Shown here one piece after another: positions 16,163 to 25,698 of a stretch of DNA of 64,000 nucleotides. Positions within the stretch are counted from its first letter, which is position 1, and every line of letters starts with the position of its first letter. Location of the stretch: NCBI RefSeq assembly GCF_029892095.1, contig NZ_JARZAE010000004.1, positions 5,394,001-5,458,000 of the forward strand, in the 5' to 3' direction. The position numbers and the translations under genes were made by a program. This DNA is from Kitasatospora sp. MAP12-44 (GTDB lineage Bacteria; Actinomycetota; Actinomycetes; Streptomycetales; Streptomycetaceae). Under the pieces are notes generated by a model. It worked only from the letters and a program-made list of their open reading frames with translations. It did not search any database and had not been told where the DNA came from.

Positions 16163-17125
16163 ATGTTCGCCGCCTATGCCGCACGTATCGACGCCGAGAA
16201 CCCTTTGAGCGCCCTGGAACTGGGCGAGCTCCCGGAGCCGCAGGCCCGGCCCGGCTGGAGCGTGGTGACCGTCAAGGCCGCCACCCTCAACCACCACGAC
16301 CTCTGGTCGCTGCGCGGGGTCGGGCTGCCCGCCGAGCGGCTGCCGATGATCCTGGGCTGCGACGCGGCCGGGGTCGACGAGCACGGCAACGAGGTGGTCA
16401 TCCACTCGGTGATCGGCCAGAGCGGTCACGGGGTCGGCCCGGACGAGCCGCGCTCGATCCTCACCGAGCGCTACCAGGGCACCTTCGCCGAGCGGGTGGC
16501 GGTGCCGACCTGGAACCTGCTGCCCAAGCCCGCCGAACTCTCCTTCGAGCAGGCCGCCTGCCTGCCGACGGCCTGGCTGACCGCCTACCGGATGCTCTTC
16601 AGCAACTCCGGGACCAAGCCCGGTGACACCGTCCTGGTGCAGGGCGCCGGCGGCGGGGTGGCCACCGCGCTGATCGTCCTGGGCAAGGCGGCCGGCCTGC
16701 GGGTCTGGGTCACCGGACGGGACGAGGCCAAGCGCGCGCGGGCCGTGCAGCTGGGCGCCGACGCGGCGTTCGAGAGCGGGGCGCGGCTGCCCGAGCGGGT
16801 GGACGCGGTCATGGAGACGGTCGGGGCGGCGACCTGGTCGCACTCGGTGAAGTCGCTGCGGCCGGGTGGCACGATCGTGATCTCCGGCGCGACCTCGGGC
16901 CCGAGCCCGAAGGCCGCGGAGCTGAACCGGATCTTCTTCCTGGAGCTGAAGGTCGTCGGCTCCACCATGGGCAGCAAGGAGGAGCTGGCCGGGCTGCTGG
17001 CGCTCTGCGCGCACGGCGGTGTCCGGCCGGTGATCGACTCGGTGCTGCCGCTGGCCGAGGCGCGGGACGGCTTCGCCCGGTTGGCCAAGGGCGACGTCTT
17101 CGGCAAGGTCGTCCTGACGCCGTGA
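16163..17125 (+). CDS. Zinc-type alcohol dehydrogenase / quinone oxidoreductase
   Basis: A 320-aa MDR-superfamily oxidoreductase: GroES-like N half (VKAATLNHHDLWSLRG, LGCDAAGVDEHGNEV) and Rossmann C half (GDTVLVQGAGGGVATALIVL). The family uses NADPH with quinones, enones or alcohols. The cysteine usual in catalytic zinc binding is present only as GCDAAG, so zinc dependence is uncertain. ATG 16163 has TAGTGT (16150-16155) 7 nt upstream, the leaderless arrangement seen elsewhere here. Confidence 0.9.
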   Translation: MFAAYAARIDAENPLSALELGELPEPQARPGWSVVTVKAATLNHHDLWSLRGVGLPAERLPMILGCDAAGVDEHGNEVVIHSVIGQSGHGVGPDEPRSILTERYQGTFAERVAVPTWNLLPKPAELSFEQAACLPTAWLTAYRMLFSNSGTKPGDTVLVQGAGGGVATALIVLGKAAGLRVWVTGRDEAKRARAVQLGADAAFESGARLPERVDAVMETVGAATWSHSVKSLRPGGTIVISGATSGPSPKAAELNRIFFLELKVVGSTMGSKEELAGLLALCAHGGVRPVIDSVLPLAEARDGFARLAKGDVFGKVVLTP

Positions 17126-17131
17126 ACGCGC

Positions 17132-17160
17132 TGAGCGGGTGCCCGACGGGCACCCGCTCA
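17132..17160. terminator. Bidirectional terminator
   Basis: A perfect 13-bp stem (17132-17144 with 17148-17160) lies between the convergent oxidoreductase and PadR genes. Confidence 0.85.
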
Positions 17161-17177
17161 GTCTTACCGGTGGTACG

Positions 17178-18191
17178 TCAGCCCAGCAGGGTGCGCAGCC
17201 GCTCGCCGGCCGAGACCAGCACTGCCTGGGCCTTGGCGAGCTGATCGTCGTCGACGCTGCCCGCATCCCGGGCGGTGTCGCGGATCTGGTCGCGGAAGCG
17301 GTCCAGCAGGCGCTCCAGCTCCCGACCCGGGTCGCCGCTCGGGTCGGTGCCGGCCCAGCCGGGGAGGTCGGTGGGTGCGTCCTTCTCCAGGTCGACCCGG
17401 GTGACCGTGACCTTCGGGGCGTCGGTCGCCGCACCCGAGGTGCCCCAGCGCGCGGAGTCGGCCAGCCCGGCCAGGCCCCTGGTCAGCTCGGAGAACCCCT
17501 CGGCCAGCCCGGCGGGCCAGTCGCCCTTGGCGGCGTGCTCGCGCACCTGCTGCTCGACCCGGCGCTTGATCCGCAGCGCCTCCTGCTGCGCGGCCTGCCG
17601 AACGGCCTGCGACTGCTCGCGGGCCTTGCGGGCCTCCTCCTTGGCGCGCTTGGTCTGCTCCTTGGCGGCCCGCTCCTGCTCCTTGGCCCGCTTGGCCTGG
17701 GCCTTGAACTCGGCGAACTCCTCGCGGGTGCGCTGCCAGGACTTGTCACCCCACGGGGCGCCGGGCGGTGCGTCGGCGCTCGGGGCGCTCTGCTCGGTCG
17801 CCCGGGCGGCGTTCTTGGCGGCGTTGCGCAGCTCGTCCCGCAGGTCCTTGGCGGAGTCCCGGACGTCCTCGCGGATGGCGCCGGCCAGTTGGGCCACCGA
17901 GTCGCGGATCTCCACCTCCAGCTCCGCCAAGTCGTCCTGGCGGGCCGTCAGTTCGGTGCGGCCGGCCTCGGTGATCCGGTAGACCTTGCGGCCGCCCTCG
18001 GTGGAGTGCTCGACCAGGCCCTCCTGCTCCAGCTTGGCGAGCCGCGGGTAGACGGTGCCGGCGGAGGGCGCGTAGAGGCCGTGGAAGCGCTCCTCAAGGA
18101 GGCGGATCACCTCGTAGCCGTGCCGGGGCGACTCGTCGAGCAGCTTCAACAGGTAGAGCCGCAGCCGGCCGTGGGCGAAGACGGCGCTCAT
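17178..18191 (-). CDS. PadR-family transcriptional regulator with long coiled-coil tail
   Basis: A 337-aa protein. The N-terminal 95 residues are a PadR winged helix (GRLRLYLLKLLDESPRHGYEVIRLLEERFHGLYAPSAGTVYPRLAKLEQEGLV in two overlapping blocks). The remainder is charged, Ala/Lys/Glu/Arg rich and strongly helical (for example KAQAKRAKEQERAAKEQTK), probably a coiled coil, much longer than the C-terminal helices of ordinary PadR proteins. It overlaps the upstream DUF4097 gene by 4 bp, so the two are co-translated. The likely operator is the dyad pair upstream of that gene. Confidence 0.9.
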   Translation of the reverse strand: MSAVFAHGRLRLYLLKLLDESPRHGYEVIRLLEERFHGLYAPSAGTVYPRLAKLEQEGLVEHSTEGGRKVYRITEAGRTELTARQDDLAELEVEIRDSVAQLAGAIREDVRDSAKDLRDELRNAAKNAARATEQSAPSADAPPGAPWGDKSWQRTREEFAEFKAQAKRAKEQERAAKEQTKRAKEEARKAREQSQAVRQAAQQEALRIKRRVEQQVREHAAKGDWPAGLAEGFSELTRGLAGLADSARWGTSGAATDAPKVTVTRVDLEKDAPTDLPGWAGTDPSGDPGRELERLLDRFRDQIRDTARDAGSVDDDQLAKAQAVLVSAGERLRTLLG

Positions 18192-19099
18192 GCCTGGTCT
18201 CCCTCGGGGGTGACGGCGTCGGCCGGGGTGGCGGGCAGCTCCTTGACCAGGCGCGGCCCCTCGTCCTGCGGCTCGGGGCGGCTCAGCAGCGAGATCGCGC
18301 CGGAGACCGTGGTGACCTGGAGCCGGCCGGTGCCCTCCCCGAGCTTGCCGCTGAGCTTCTTGGAGCCCCACGTCCCACCCAGCGTCAACTCGTCGAAGGC
18401 GCTGGAGAATCGGCCGTTGGTGCTGCCGGCCTCGACGGTGGTGTCGGCGGGCTGGGGGAGCCGGACCACGACGTCGCCGTTGACCGTGGTGATCTTGACG
18501 TCGGCCGGGGTCGTGCCGTTCAGGTCGAGCGTGACGCCGCCGCTGATGCTCTTGGCGCGCAGCGTGGCGGCGGTGCCGGAGACCACGGTCAGCTCGCCGT
18601 TGACGGTGTTGACCCGCAGCTCGCCGGCGACCGCCTGGGCGTCGATGTTGCCGGAGACGGTCTTGGCCTCGGTGCGGCCGTCCAGCTCGACCAGCGTGGT
18701 GTCGCCCTCGACTCCGTAGACGGAGGTGCCGCCGTGGATGCCGGAGACGGTGGCCTCGGCGGTGACGGTGCCGACCTTGACGGTGGTCGAGGCCGGCACG
18801 GTCAGCGACACCACGGCGCGGCGCTTGCGGCGCAGCCCGGACAGGAAGTGCTTGACCGACTCGACCGACTTGAGCTTGTCGCCGAAGTCGTTCCAGTCGA
18901 GGTTGGCATAGCTGACGGTCAGGACGCCCTCGGCCAGCGTGACCTGCAGGGGCTCGCCCTCCAGCTCGGTGACCTCCAGGCGGGCCGGGCCCTCGGCCGC
19001 GACCACGTTGACCGCGCCGCCGACGATCCGCACATGCAGATCGGTGACCGGCTCCTCGATGACGATCTTGTCAGCTGTGCTGATCGTCCACTGCGTCAT
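18188..19099 (-). CDS. DUF4097 (beta-helix adhesin-like) protein
   Basis: A 303-aa protein made of repeated beta strands with recurring T(V/T)(N/S)G patterns (KTVSGNI, NTVNGEL, KSISGGV, TTVNGDV, TTVSGAI), typical of DUF4097 putative adhesin or beta-helix domains. There is no signal peptide or membrane segment, so it is probably cytosolic despite the family name. ATG 19099 is chosen over the longer frame because MTQWTISTADKIVIEEPV matches the domain start. It is the first gene of the operon with PadR. Confidence 0.85.
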   Translation of the reverse strand: MTQWTISTADKIVIEEPVTDLHVRIVGGAVNVVAAEGPARLEVTELEGEPLQVTLAEGVLTVSYANLDWNDFGDKLKSVESVKHFLSGLRRKRRAVVSLTVPASTTVKVGTVTAEATVSGIHGGTSVYGVEGDTTLVELDGRTEAKTVSGNIDAQAVAGELRVNTVNGELTVVSGTAATLRAKSISGGVTLDLNGTTPADVKITTVNGDVVVRLPQPADTTVEAGSTNGRFSSAFDELTLGGTWGSKKLSGKLGEGTGRLQVTTVSGAISLLSRPEPQDEGPRLVKELPATPADAVTPEGDQA

Positions 19100-19161
19100 G
19101 GTGTTCGTCCTCCCGTTGAGTCGCCGTGGTCGTACGCTGGAAGAGCGACGATCCGGCGGAT

Positions 19162-19201
19162 CGCGATGTATCGCGTGTTCCCAGTAACACGATATATCGC
19201 G
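19162..19201. promoter_or_regulatory. Paired operator for the PadR/DUF4097 operon
   Basis: Two near-palindromes of the form CGCGAT-N2-ATCGCG lie at 19162-19175 (exact arms) and 19188-19201 (one mismatch in the left arm), 26 bp apart. They are 63 bp or more upstream of the DUF4097 start. PadR proteins commonly bind AT-centred dyads at their own promoter, so autoregulation is likely. Confidence 0.6.
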
Positions 19202-19233
19202 TGGCGCTGAAGTCAAGCGTTCACTGCGCAATG

Positions 19234-19281
19234 ACATGCGAAGGGTCCGGGAGGCGGCTGCCTCCCGGACCCTTCGCATGT
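19234..19281. terminator. Very strong hairpin
   Basis: A perfect 22-bp stem (19234-19255 with 19260-19281) with a 4-nt loop follows the small DUF6104 gene and insulates the PadR operon. Confidence 0.9.
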
Positions 19282-19303
19282 GCCGGCGTGCGCGTGGCCC
19301 GCC

Positions 19304-19483
19304 CTACTCCTCGTCCTCGTCGTCCAGCCGGGCCAGCCAGGTGGCCAGCCGCTCGACGGGGATCTCGAAGTCCGGGTTGAGGTCGACGAACTCGCGCAGG
19401 CGCTCGGCCAGCCACTCGAAGGTGACCTCCTCCTCGCCACGCCGGCTCTCGAGCTCCTCGATGCCGCGGTCGGTGAAGTACAC
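19304..19483 (-). CDS. DUF6104-type small protein, 59 aa
   Basis: A GTG-initiated 59-codon frame encodes MYFTDRGIEELESRR, then an acidic helical protein ending RLDDEDEE. It matches the short conserved Streptomyces family (DUF6104, from memory) usually found downstream of odhA/kgd. It has no signal peptide or cysteines and its function is unknown. It is followed by the 22-bp hairpin, and GGAG precedes the start. The frame is short, so it is easy to miss. Confidence 0.8.
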   Translation of the reverse strand: MYFTDRGIEELESRRGEEEVTFEWLAERLREFVDLNPDFEIPVERLATWLARLDDEDEE

Positions 19484-19519
19484 GGTGTGCTCCGCAGGGG
19501 AAATGGGGGGTGGGAAAGG

Positions 19520-19557
19520 CCGTCGGGCCCGGCCTCCGAGGAGACCGGACCCGACGG
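19520..19557 (-). terminator. odhA/kgd terminator
   Basis: A 13-bp stem (19520-19532 with 19545-19557) has one mismatch that becomes a G-U pair when transcribed leftward, which supports use after the dehydrogenase gene. Confidence 0.7.
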
Positions 19558-19585
19558 TACGTGCTGAACCGCTCGGCAGAGCTGG

Positions 19586-22500
19586 TCAGAGGCTGAAGAT
19601 CTCCTCGATCAGCGCCTGCTGCTCGGCGGCGTGCCGCTTGGCCGAGCCGACCGCGGGGGCCGAGGAGGCCGTGCGGGCGACGCGGCGCAGCCGGCCGGCC
19701 GCTGCCTTGCGGCCGACCACGACGTCCAGGTGGTCGACCAGGTTCATCGCGATGAACGGCCAGGCACCCTGGTTGGCCGGCTCCTCCTGCGCCCAGATGA
19801 ACTGGACGTCCTCGCCGTACCGGCCCAGCTCCTCCTGGAGCTCGGCGGCCGGCAGCGGGTAGAGCCGCTCGACCCGGACGATCGCCGTGTCGGTGACGCC
19901 GCGCTCGGTGCGGGCCGCCTCGACGTCGTAGTAGAACTTGCCGGCCGTGATGACGACCTTGCGCACGTCGGCCGGGTTCACGGTGCTGTCACCGATCACC
20001 GGACGGAACGAGCCCGAGGTGAACTCCGTCGCGTTGCTCGCCGCCGCCTTGAGACGCAGCATCGACTTCGGGGTGAAGACGACCAGCGGCTTGTGGTGCG
20101 GGTTGTGCGCCTGCCAGCGCAGCAGGTGGAAGTAGTTCGACGGCAGGGTCGGCATGGCGACCGTCATGTTGTTCTGCGCGCACAGCGCCAGGAAGCGCTC
20201 GGGACGGGCGGACGAGTGGTCCGGTCCCTGGCCCTCGTAGCCGTGCGGCAGCAGCAGGGTGACGCCGGAGTGCTGGCCCCACTTCTGCTCGGCGGAGGCG
20301 ATGTACTCGTCGACGATGGTCTGCGCGCCGTTGACGAAGTCACCGAACTGCGCCTCCCACATCACCAGCGCGTTGGGCCGGGTCAGCGAGTAGCCGTACT
20401 CGAAGCCCATCGCCGCGTACTCCGACAGCAGGCTGTCGTAGACGGTGTAGCGGGCCTGGTCCTCGGTCAGGTACAGCAGCGGGGTGTAGTCCTCGCCGGT
20501 GACCCGGTCGATCAGCACCGCGTGGCGCTGGCCGAAGGTGCCGCGGCGGCTGTCCTGGCCGGCGAGCCGGACCGGGTGGCCCTCCATCAGCAGCGAGCCG
20601 ATGGCGAGGGTCTCGCCGGTGGCCCAGTCGATGGTGCCGTCCTCGATCGAGGCGGCGCGGCGCTGCAGCTGCGGGCAGCAGGCGCGGGTGCACGGTCAGC
20701 CAGTCCGGCAGGTTGACCTGCGAGGCGGCGATCCGCTTGACCATCTCGTCGGAGATGCCCGTCTGGATCGAGACCGGGAAGTCGGCGACCGGCTTGCCGG
20801 CCGGGACGCCCTGCTGGTTGCCGGCCGCGTCGCGAACCTCCGCGAAGACCTTCTCCAGCTGGCCCTGGAAGTCCTGGAGCGCGGACTCCGCCTCTTCCAT
20901 GGTGATGTCGCCACGGCCGATCAGACCCTCGGTGTAGAGCTTGCGCACCGAGCGCTTCTTCTCGATCAGGTCGTACATCAGCGGCTGCGTGAACGAGGGG
21001 TTGTCGGCCTCGTTGTGACCGCGGCGGCGGTAGCAGATGAGGTCGATCACGACGTCCTTGTGGAACGCCTGACGGAACTCGAAGGCGAGCCGCGCGACGC
21101 GGACCACGGCCTCCGGGTCGTCGCCGTTCACGTGGAAGATCGGCGCCTCGATCATGCGGGCCACGTCGGTGCAGTACATCGACGAGCGCGAGGAGGCCGG
21201 CGCGGCGGTGAAGCCGACCTGGTTGTTGACCACCAGGTGGATCGTGCCGCCGGTGCGGTAGCCGCGCAGCTGGGACATGTTCAGCGTCTCCGCCACCACG
21301 CCCTGCCCCGCGAAGGCCGCGTCGCCGTGGATCTGGATCGGCAGCACCGGGAAGGTCGTGCCGCCCTGGTCCAGGATGTCCTGCTTGGCGCGGACGATGC
21401 CCTCGACGACCGGGTCGACCGTCTCCAGGTGGGACGGGTTGGCGGCCAGCGACACCTTGATGGTCTCGCCGTCCAGGCCGGTGAAGGTGCCGTCGGAGCC
21501 CAGGTGGTACTTGACGTCGCCGGAGCCGTGCATCGACTTCGGGTCGAGGTTGCCCTCGAACTCGCCGAAGATCTTGGCGTACGGCTTGCCGACGATGTTG
21601 GCCAGCACGTTGAGGCGGCCGCGGTGGGCCATCCCGATCACGGCCTCGTCCAGGCGGTGCTCGGCGGCGGCGTCGATGGTCGCGTCCAGCAGCGGGATCA
21701 GCGACTCACCGCCCTCCAGCGAGAAGCGCTTCTGGCCGACGTACTTGGTCTGCAGGAAGGTCTCGAAGGCCTCCGCCGAGTTCAGCCGGCGCAGGATGCG
21801 CAGCTGCTCCTCGCGCTCGGGCTTGGTGTACGGCTTCTCCAGGCGCTCCTGCAGCCACTTGCGCTGCTTGGGGTCCTGGATGTGCATGTACTCGATGCCG
21901 ACCGTGCGGCAGTAGGTGTTGCGCAGCAGCCCGAGGATGTCGCGCAGCTTCATCATCTTGTGGCCGCCGAAGCCGCCGACCGCGAACTCGCGCTCCAGGT
22001 CCCAGAGCGTCAGGCCGTGCTCCACGACGTCCAGGTCGGGGTGCTTGCGCTGGCTGTACTCCAGCGGGTCGGTGTCGGCCATCAGGTGGCCGCGCACGCG
22101 GTAGCTGTGGATCAGCTCCATCACCCGGGCGGTCTTGTTGACCTCGTCCTCGTGGGTGGTGGCGACGTCGGTGGCCCAGCGGACCGGCTCGTACGGGATC
22201 CGCAGCGACTCGAAGACCTCGTCGTAGAAGCCGTGCTCGCCCAGCAGCAGCTGGTGGATCGAGCGCAGGAACTCGCCGGAGGCCGCACCCTGGATGACCC
22301 GGTGGTCATAGGTCGAGGTCAGCGTCATGATCTTGGAGACGCCCAGCCGGGCCAGCGTCTCCGGGTTGGAGCCCTGGAACTCGGCCGGGTACTCCATCGC
22401 GCCGACACCGAGGATGGTGCCCTGGCCCTGCATCAGGCGCGGCACGGAGTGCACGGTGCCGATGCCGCCGGGGTTGGTCAGCGAGACCGTGACCCCGGTG

Positions 22501-23354
22501 AAGTCGTCCATCGTCAGCTTGTTCGAGCGGGCCTTGCGGACGATGTCCTCGTAGGCCTGCCAGAAGCCGTGGAAGTCGAGCGTCTCGGCCTTCTTGATGG
22601 CCGCGACGACCAGCTGGCGGTCACCGTTCGGCTTCACCAGGTCGATGGCCAGACCGAGGTTGATGTGGTCCGGCTTCACCAGGAAGGACTTGCCGTCCTT
22701 GACGGTGTAGCTGTGGTTCATCCCCGGCGTCGCCTTCAGGGCCTGCACCAGCGCGTAGCCGATCAGGTGGGTGAAGGAGACCTTGCCGCCGCGGGCGCGC
22801 TGCAGGTGGTTGTTGATGACAATCCGGTTGTCGATCAGCAACTTGGCCGGCACGGCACGGACGCTGGTGGCGGTGGGCACCTCGAGCGACGCGTCCATGT
22901 TGGTCGCGACGGCCTTGGCGGGCCCGCGCAGCGGGACCAACTCGGGGCCGGTCGTCTCGGCTGCGGGAGCGGCTGCTGCTGCCTGCACGACGGCCTTGGG
23001 GGCCGGCGGCGCGGCGGGGGCGGCTGCCAGCGGCGCGGCGGCGACAGGCGCGGCCACGGGGGCTGCGGCTGCCGGGGCGGCGACGGGTGCAGGCGCCGCC
23101 GGAACGGCAGCAGGGGCAGGGGCGGCAACGGTGGTCGGCGTGGGGCCGACCTGGGTCGCGGCCTGGGTCACTGGGGTCACCTCGGTACCGGGCTTGTAGT
23201 CGGCGAAAAAGTCCCACCAGGCTCGGTCGACCGAGTTGGGATCCTGGAGGTACTGCTGGTAGATCTCGTCGACGAGCCACTCATTGGGGCCGAAGCCAGT
23301 GGGCTCCGTCGTAGTGCGTGGGGCCGAGCTGGGGGTTTCAGGGTGTGGCGACAC
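19586..23354 (-). pseudogene. kgd: Multifunctional 2-oxoglutarate dehydrogenase E1/E2 (Kgd/OdhA), one frameshift
   Basis: One gene of about 1,250 aa in two frames. Part 1 (23354 to about 20672) has the start FGPNEWLVDEIYQQYLQDPNSV, an Ala/Pro linker, an E2-like acyltransferase domain ending TYDHRVIQGAASGEF, then the ThDP-dependent E1 half (GMAHRGRLNVLANI, IHGDAAFAGQGVV, HNEADNPSF). Part 2 (about 20670 to 19586) resumes QLQRRAASIEDG and ends EEIFSL. The break is one extra base within 20671-20674 (plus strand GCGGG; GGGG expected). The enzyme runs the oxoglutarate step of the TCA cycle and is controlled by FHA protein OdhI/GarA in actinobacteria. Conservation on both sides suggests a sequence error. 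Start GTG 23354. Confidence 0.88.
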
Positions 23355-23714
23355 GGCGGCAACCGCCCTCTTCCGCTTCCTTTTGGGATGTTTGGACAGC
23401 GGGGATTAAGGCTACGCCCCTGACCAGTGATCGCGCAGTCCCCGAGGGGTAGGCGTCGTCCAGATCACAGTGCCGTCGGCCACATTGGCTGGAACTGAGC
23501 GTTAGAAAGTCGCTCAGATGGGGAAATGGCCGGTTCCGGCCGGTCGGCCAAAATGGGACAGAGTTGGGCATATCGGGGCCGTTTTGGCTCGATGTGAGCA
23601 CTATGTGACTGTCGACTACCGCTTTGTCCCAGTTTTGTGACAGAACAGTCCGAGTTGGACAGAATCTGTCCGAAGCCCGCCGTGGAGCCCGGTCCTGGCC
23701 CGCATCGGGGGCAT
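23355..23714. other. odhA/kgd promoter region
   Basis: Non-coding and less GC-rich than its surroundings. It holds a 15-bp palindrome GGACAGA-A-TCTGTCC (23657-23671), with related GACAGA motifs near 23553 and 23639, plausible binding sites for an unidentified regulator of the dehydrogenase gene. Confidence 0.4.
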
Positions 23715-23747
23715 CCGAACTCACAGCGAACTCGCACCGGATTCACA
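23715..23747 (-). promoter_or_regulatory. Three phased 11-bp direct repeats
   Basis: Reading the minus strand, 23747-23737, 23736-23726 and 23725-23715 are three back-to-back units of the form TGYGARTYCGS. Direct repeats in 11-bp register are typical of OmpR-family response-regulator sites. The block covers the last codons of the histidine kinase gene and lies upstream of odhA/kgd. Confidence 0.4.
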
Positions 23748-24897
23748 GCCGCGGGCGACGCACCACCGGGGTCGTTCCGGGCAGTGAGACATGGATCAGG
23801 CAGCCCTGCGAACCGTCCGCCACCTCGATCTGGCCGCCGTGCAGATCGACCGCCCAGCGCGCGATGGCCAGGCCCAGGCCGGTACCGCCGTCGCTGCCCG
23901 GGCCCTGGGCGGTCGGCGAGCCGGCCCGGCTGAACCGGTCGAAGACCCGGGTGCGGTACTGGGCGGGGATGCCCGGGCCCTGGTCCTCGACCTCCAGCAC
24001 CAGGCCGTGCGGCCCCTGGCCGGCGCGCGCCCGTACGGTCACCACGCCGCCCGGGGGGGAGTGCTTGCAGGCGTTGTCCACCAGGTTGGCCACCACCTGG
24101 TGCAGGCGCTCGGGGTCGGCCACGCCGGTGAGCCCGCCGGGCTGGACGTCCAGCCGCAGGGTGACGTCGCCGCGTCTGCTCCAGGCCCCGCCGGCCGTCG
24201 CGCCGTCCACCGTCAGCCCGCGCAGTACGCCGGCCAGGAACGGCTCGACCTGGAACTCGCGGGTGTCCAGTGGCACCACGCCGCCGTCCAGCTTGGAGAG
24301 GTCCAGCAGGTGGGTGACCAGCCGGCCGAGCCGTTCGGTCTGCTCCAGGGCCGCGCCCAGGGTGGCCGGATCGGGGCGCACCACGCCGTCCACCACGTTC
24401 TCCAGCACCGCCTGCAGGGCGGCGATCGGGGTGCGCAGCTCGTGCGAGACGTTCGCCACCAGCTCGCGGCGGTGCCGGTCGGCGGCCTCCAGGTCGGCCG
24501 CCATCCGGTTGAAGGTGGTGGCCAGCTCGCCGACCTCGTCCCGCGAGGCGACCCTGACCCGGCGGCTGTAGTCGCCGCCGGCCATCGCCCGGGCGGCCAC
24601 CGTCATCTCGCGCAGCGGGGCGGTCAGGCTGTGCGCCAGCAGTTGCATCAGGAGCAGAGAGGCGATCATCGAGAACGCCATGATCACCCGGATCTGGGTC
24701 TCCGAGCGCACGGCGATCACCACCATGCCGCTGGCCAGCACCACGCAGACCACGACCAGCACGGTCAGCTTGCCCTTGATCGAGCGCACCGGATCGAGCG
24801 GGCGGACGACCTGCCAGATCCGCAGGGCGGCGCGCATCGGCAGCGGTCGGCACGGTGGTGCGTCGGGCTCGGTGTGAGCCGGTGGTGCGGCGTTCAT
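23743..24897 (-). CDS. Membrane sensor histidine kinase (HAMP-HisKA-HATPase)
   Basis: A 384-aa kinase with two hydrophobic helices (about 43-63 and 71-90) and almost no extracellular loop. HAMP follows (LTAPLREMTVAARAMAGGDYSRRV), then HisKA with phosphoacceptor in VSHELRTPIAALQ, N box VANLVDNACKHS, G1 EDQGPGIP and G2 GGTGLGLAI. The near absence of a sensor loop suggests membrane or intramembrane sensing. It is encoded 63 bp downstream of its OmpR-type partner. The signal is unknown. Confidence 0.93.
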   Translation of the reverse strand: MNAAPPAHTEPDAPPCRPLPMRAALRIWQVVRPLDPVRSIKGKLTVLVVVCVVLASGMVVIAVRSETQIRVIMAFSMIASLLLMQLLAHSLTAPLREMTVAARAMAGGDYSRRVRVASRDEVGELATTFNRMAADLEAADRHRRELVANVSHELRTPIAALQAVLENVVDGVVRPDPATLGAALEQTERLGRLVTHLLDLSKLDGGVVPLDTREFQVEPFLAGVLRGLTVDGATAGGAWSRRGDVTLRLDVQPGGLTGVADPERLHQVVANLVDNACKHSPPGGVVTVRARAGQGPHGLVLEVEDQGPGIPAQYRTRVFDRFSRAGSPTAQGPGSDGGTGLGLAIARWAVDLHGGQIEVADGSQGCLIHVSLPGTTPVVRRPRL

Positions 24898-24960
24898 CAG
24901 CGCTGTGGTCCCAACGATCTCTGCCCCCGTGACCTCCCCCGTGAGGTACCGCGACGCGTG

Positions 24961-25698
24961 CTAGGACGCGGGCGCCTCCAGCGCGTAACCGACGCCGTGC
25001 ACCGTCCGGATCCAGGTCGCGCCGATCTTGCGGCGCAGCGCCTTGACGTGGCTGTCGACCGTGCGGGTGCCCGAGGCGTCCGTCCAGTCCCAGACCTCGG
25101 AGAGCAGCTGCTCGCGGGTCAGCACCGCGCGCGGCTGGGCGGCCAGGCAGGCCAGCAGGTCGAACTCGGTCGGCGTCAGGTGGACGTCGCCCGAGGCCAG
25201 CCGGACCCGGCGCTGCACGTGGTCGATCTCCAGTTCGCCGAAGCGCAGCGAGCCGAGTGCCGGGATCCGGGCCGCCTGCTGGGCCCGCTCGACTCTGCGC
25301 AGCAGCACGTTCACCCGGGCCGCCAGCTCGCGCATCGAGAACGGCTTGGTCATATAGTCGTCCGCGCCGACGCCGAGCCCGACCAGTAGGTCCGTCTCGT
25401 CGTCGCGGGCGGTCAGCATCAGCACCGGGACGGGCCGCTGGGCCTGGATCCGGCGGCACACCTCCAGGCCGTCGAAGCCGGGCAGCATGATGTCGAGCAC
25501 CACGAGGTCGGGCTGCCAGGTGTGGAAACCGTCCACCGCGCCGGGCCCGTCGTGCGCCACGGCGACCTTGAAGCCCTCTGCGCCCAATCGCGCTGCGATG
25601 GACTCCGCGATGGTGGGTTCGTCCTCCACCACGAGCACGCGTCGCTGGGCAATCACACCGTTGCTGCCGGTGTCCTGCTGAATCTCTGTCACGGTCAC
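24961..25698 (-). CDS. OmpR-family response regulator
   Basis: A 245-aa two-domain regulator: receiver (VLVVEDEPTIAESI, phosphorylated Asp in VVLDIMLPGFDGLEV, TARDDE, KPFSMREL) and a winged-helix C terminus (LTPTEFDLLACLAAQPRAVLTREQLL, RTVDSHVKALRRKIG, IRTVHGVGYAL). It pairs with the adjacent histidine kinase. The frame is open far upstream; the GTG at 25698 (or 25692) gives VTVTEIQQDTGS before the receiver and is the more reasonable start, although no strong RBS is visible. Confidence 0.92.
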   Translation of the reverse strand: MTVTEIQQDTGSNGVIAQRRVLVVEDEPTIAESIAARLGAEGFKVAVAHDGPGAVDGFHTWQPDLVVLDIMLPGFDGLEVCRRIQAQRPVPVLMLTARDDETDLLVGLGVGADDYMTKPFSMRELAARVNVLLRRVERAQQAARIPALGSLRFGELEIDHVQRRVRLASGDVHLTPTEFDLLACLAAQPRAVLTREQLLSEVWDWTDASGTRTVDSHVKALRRKIGATWIRTVHGVGYALEAPAS

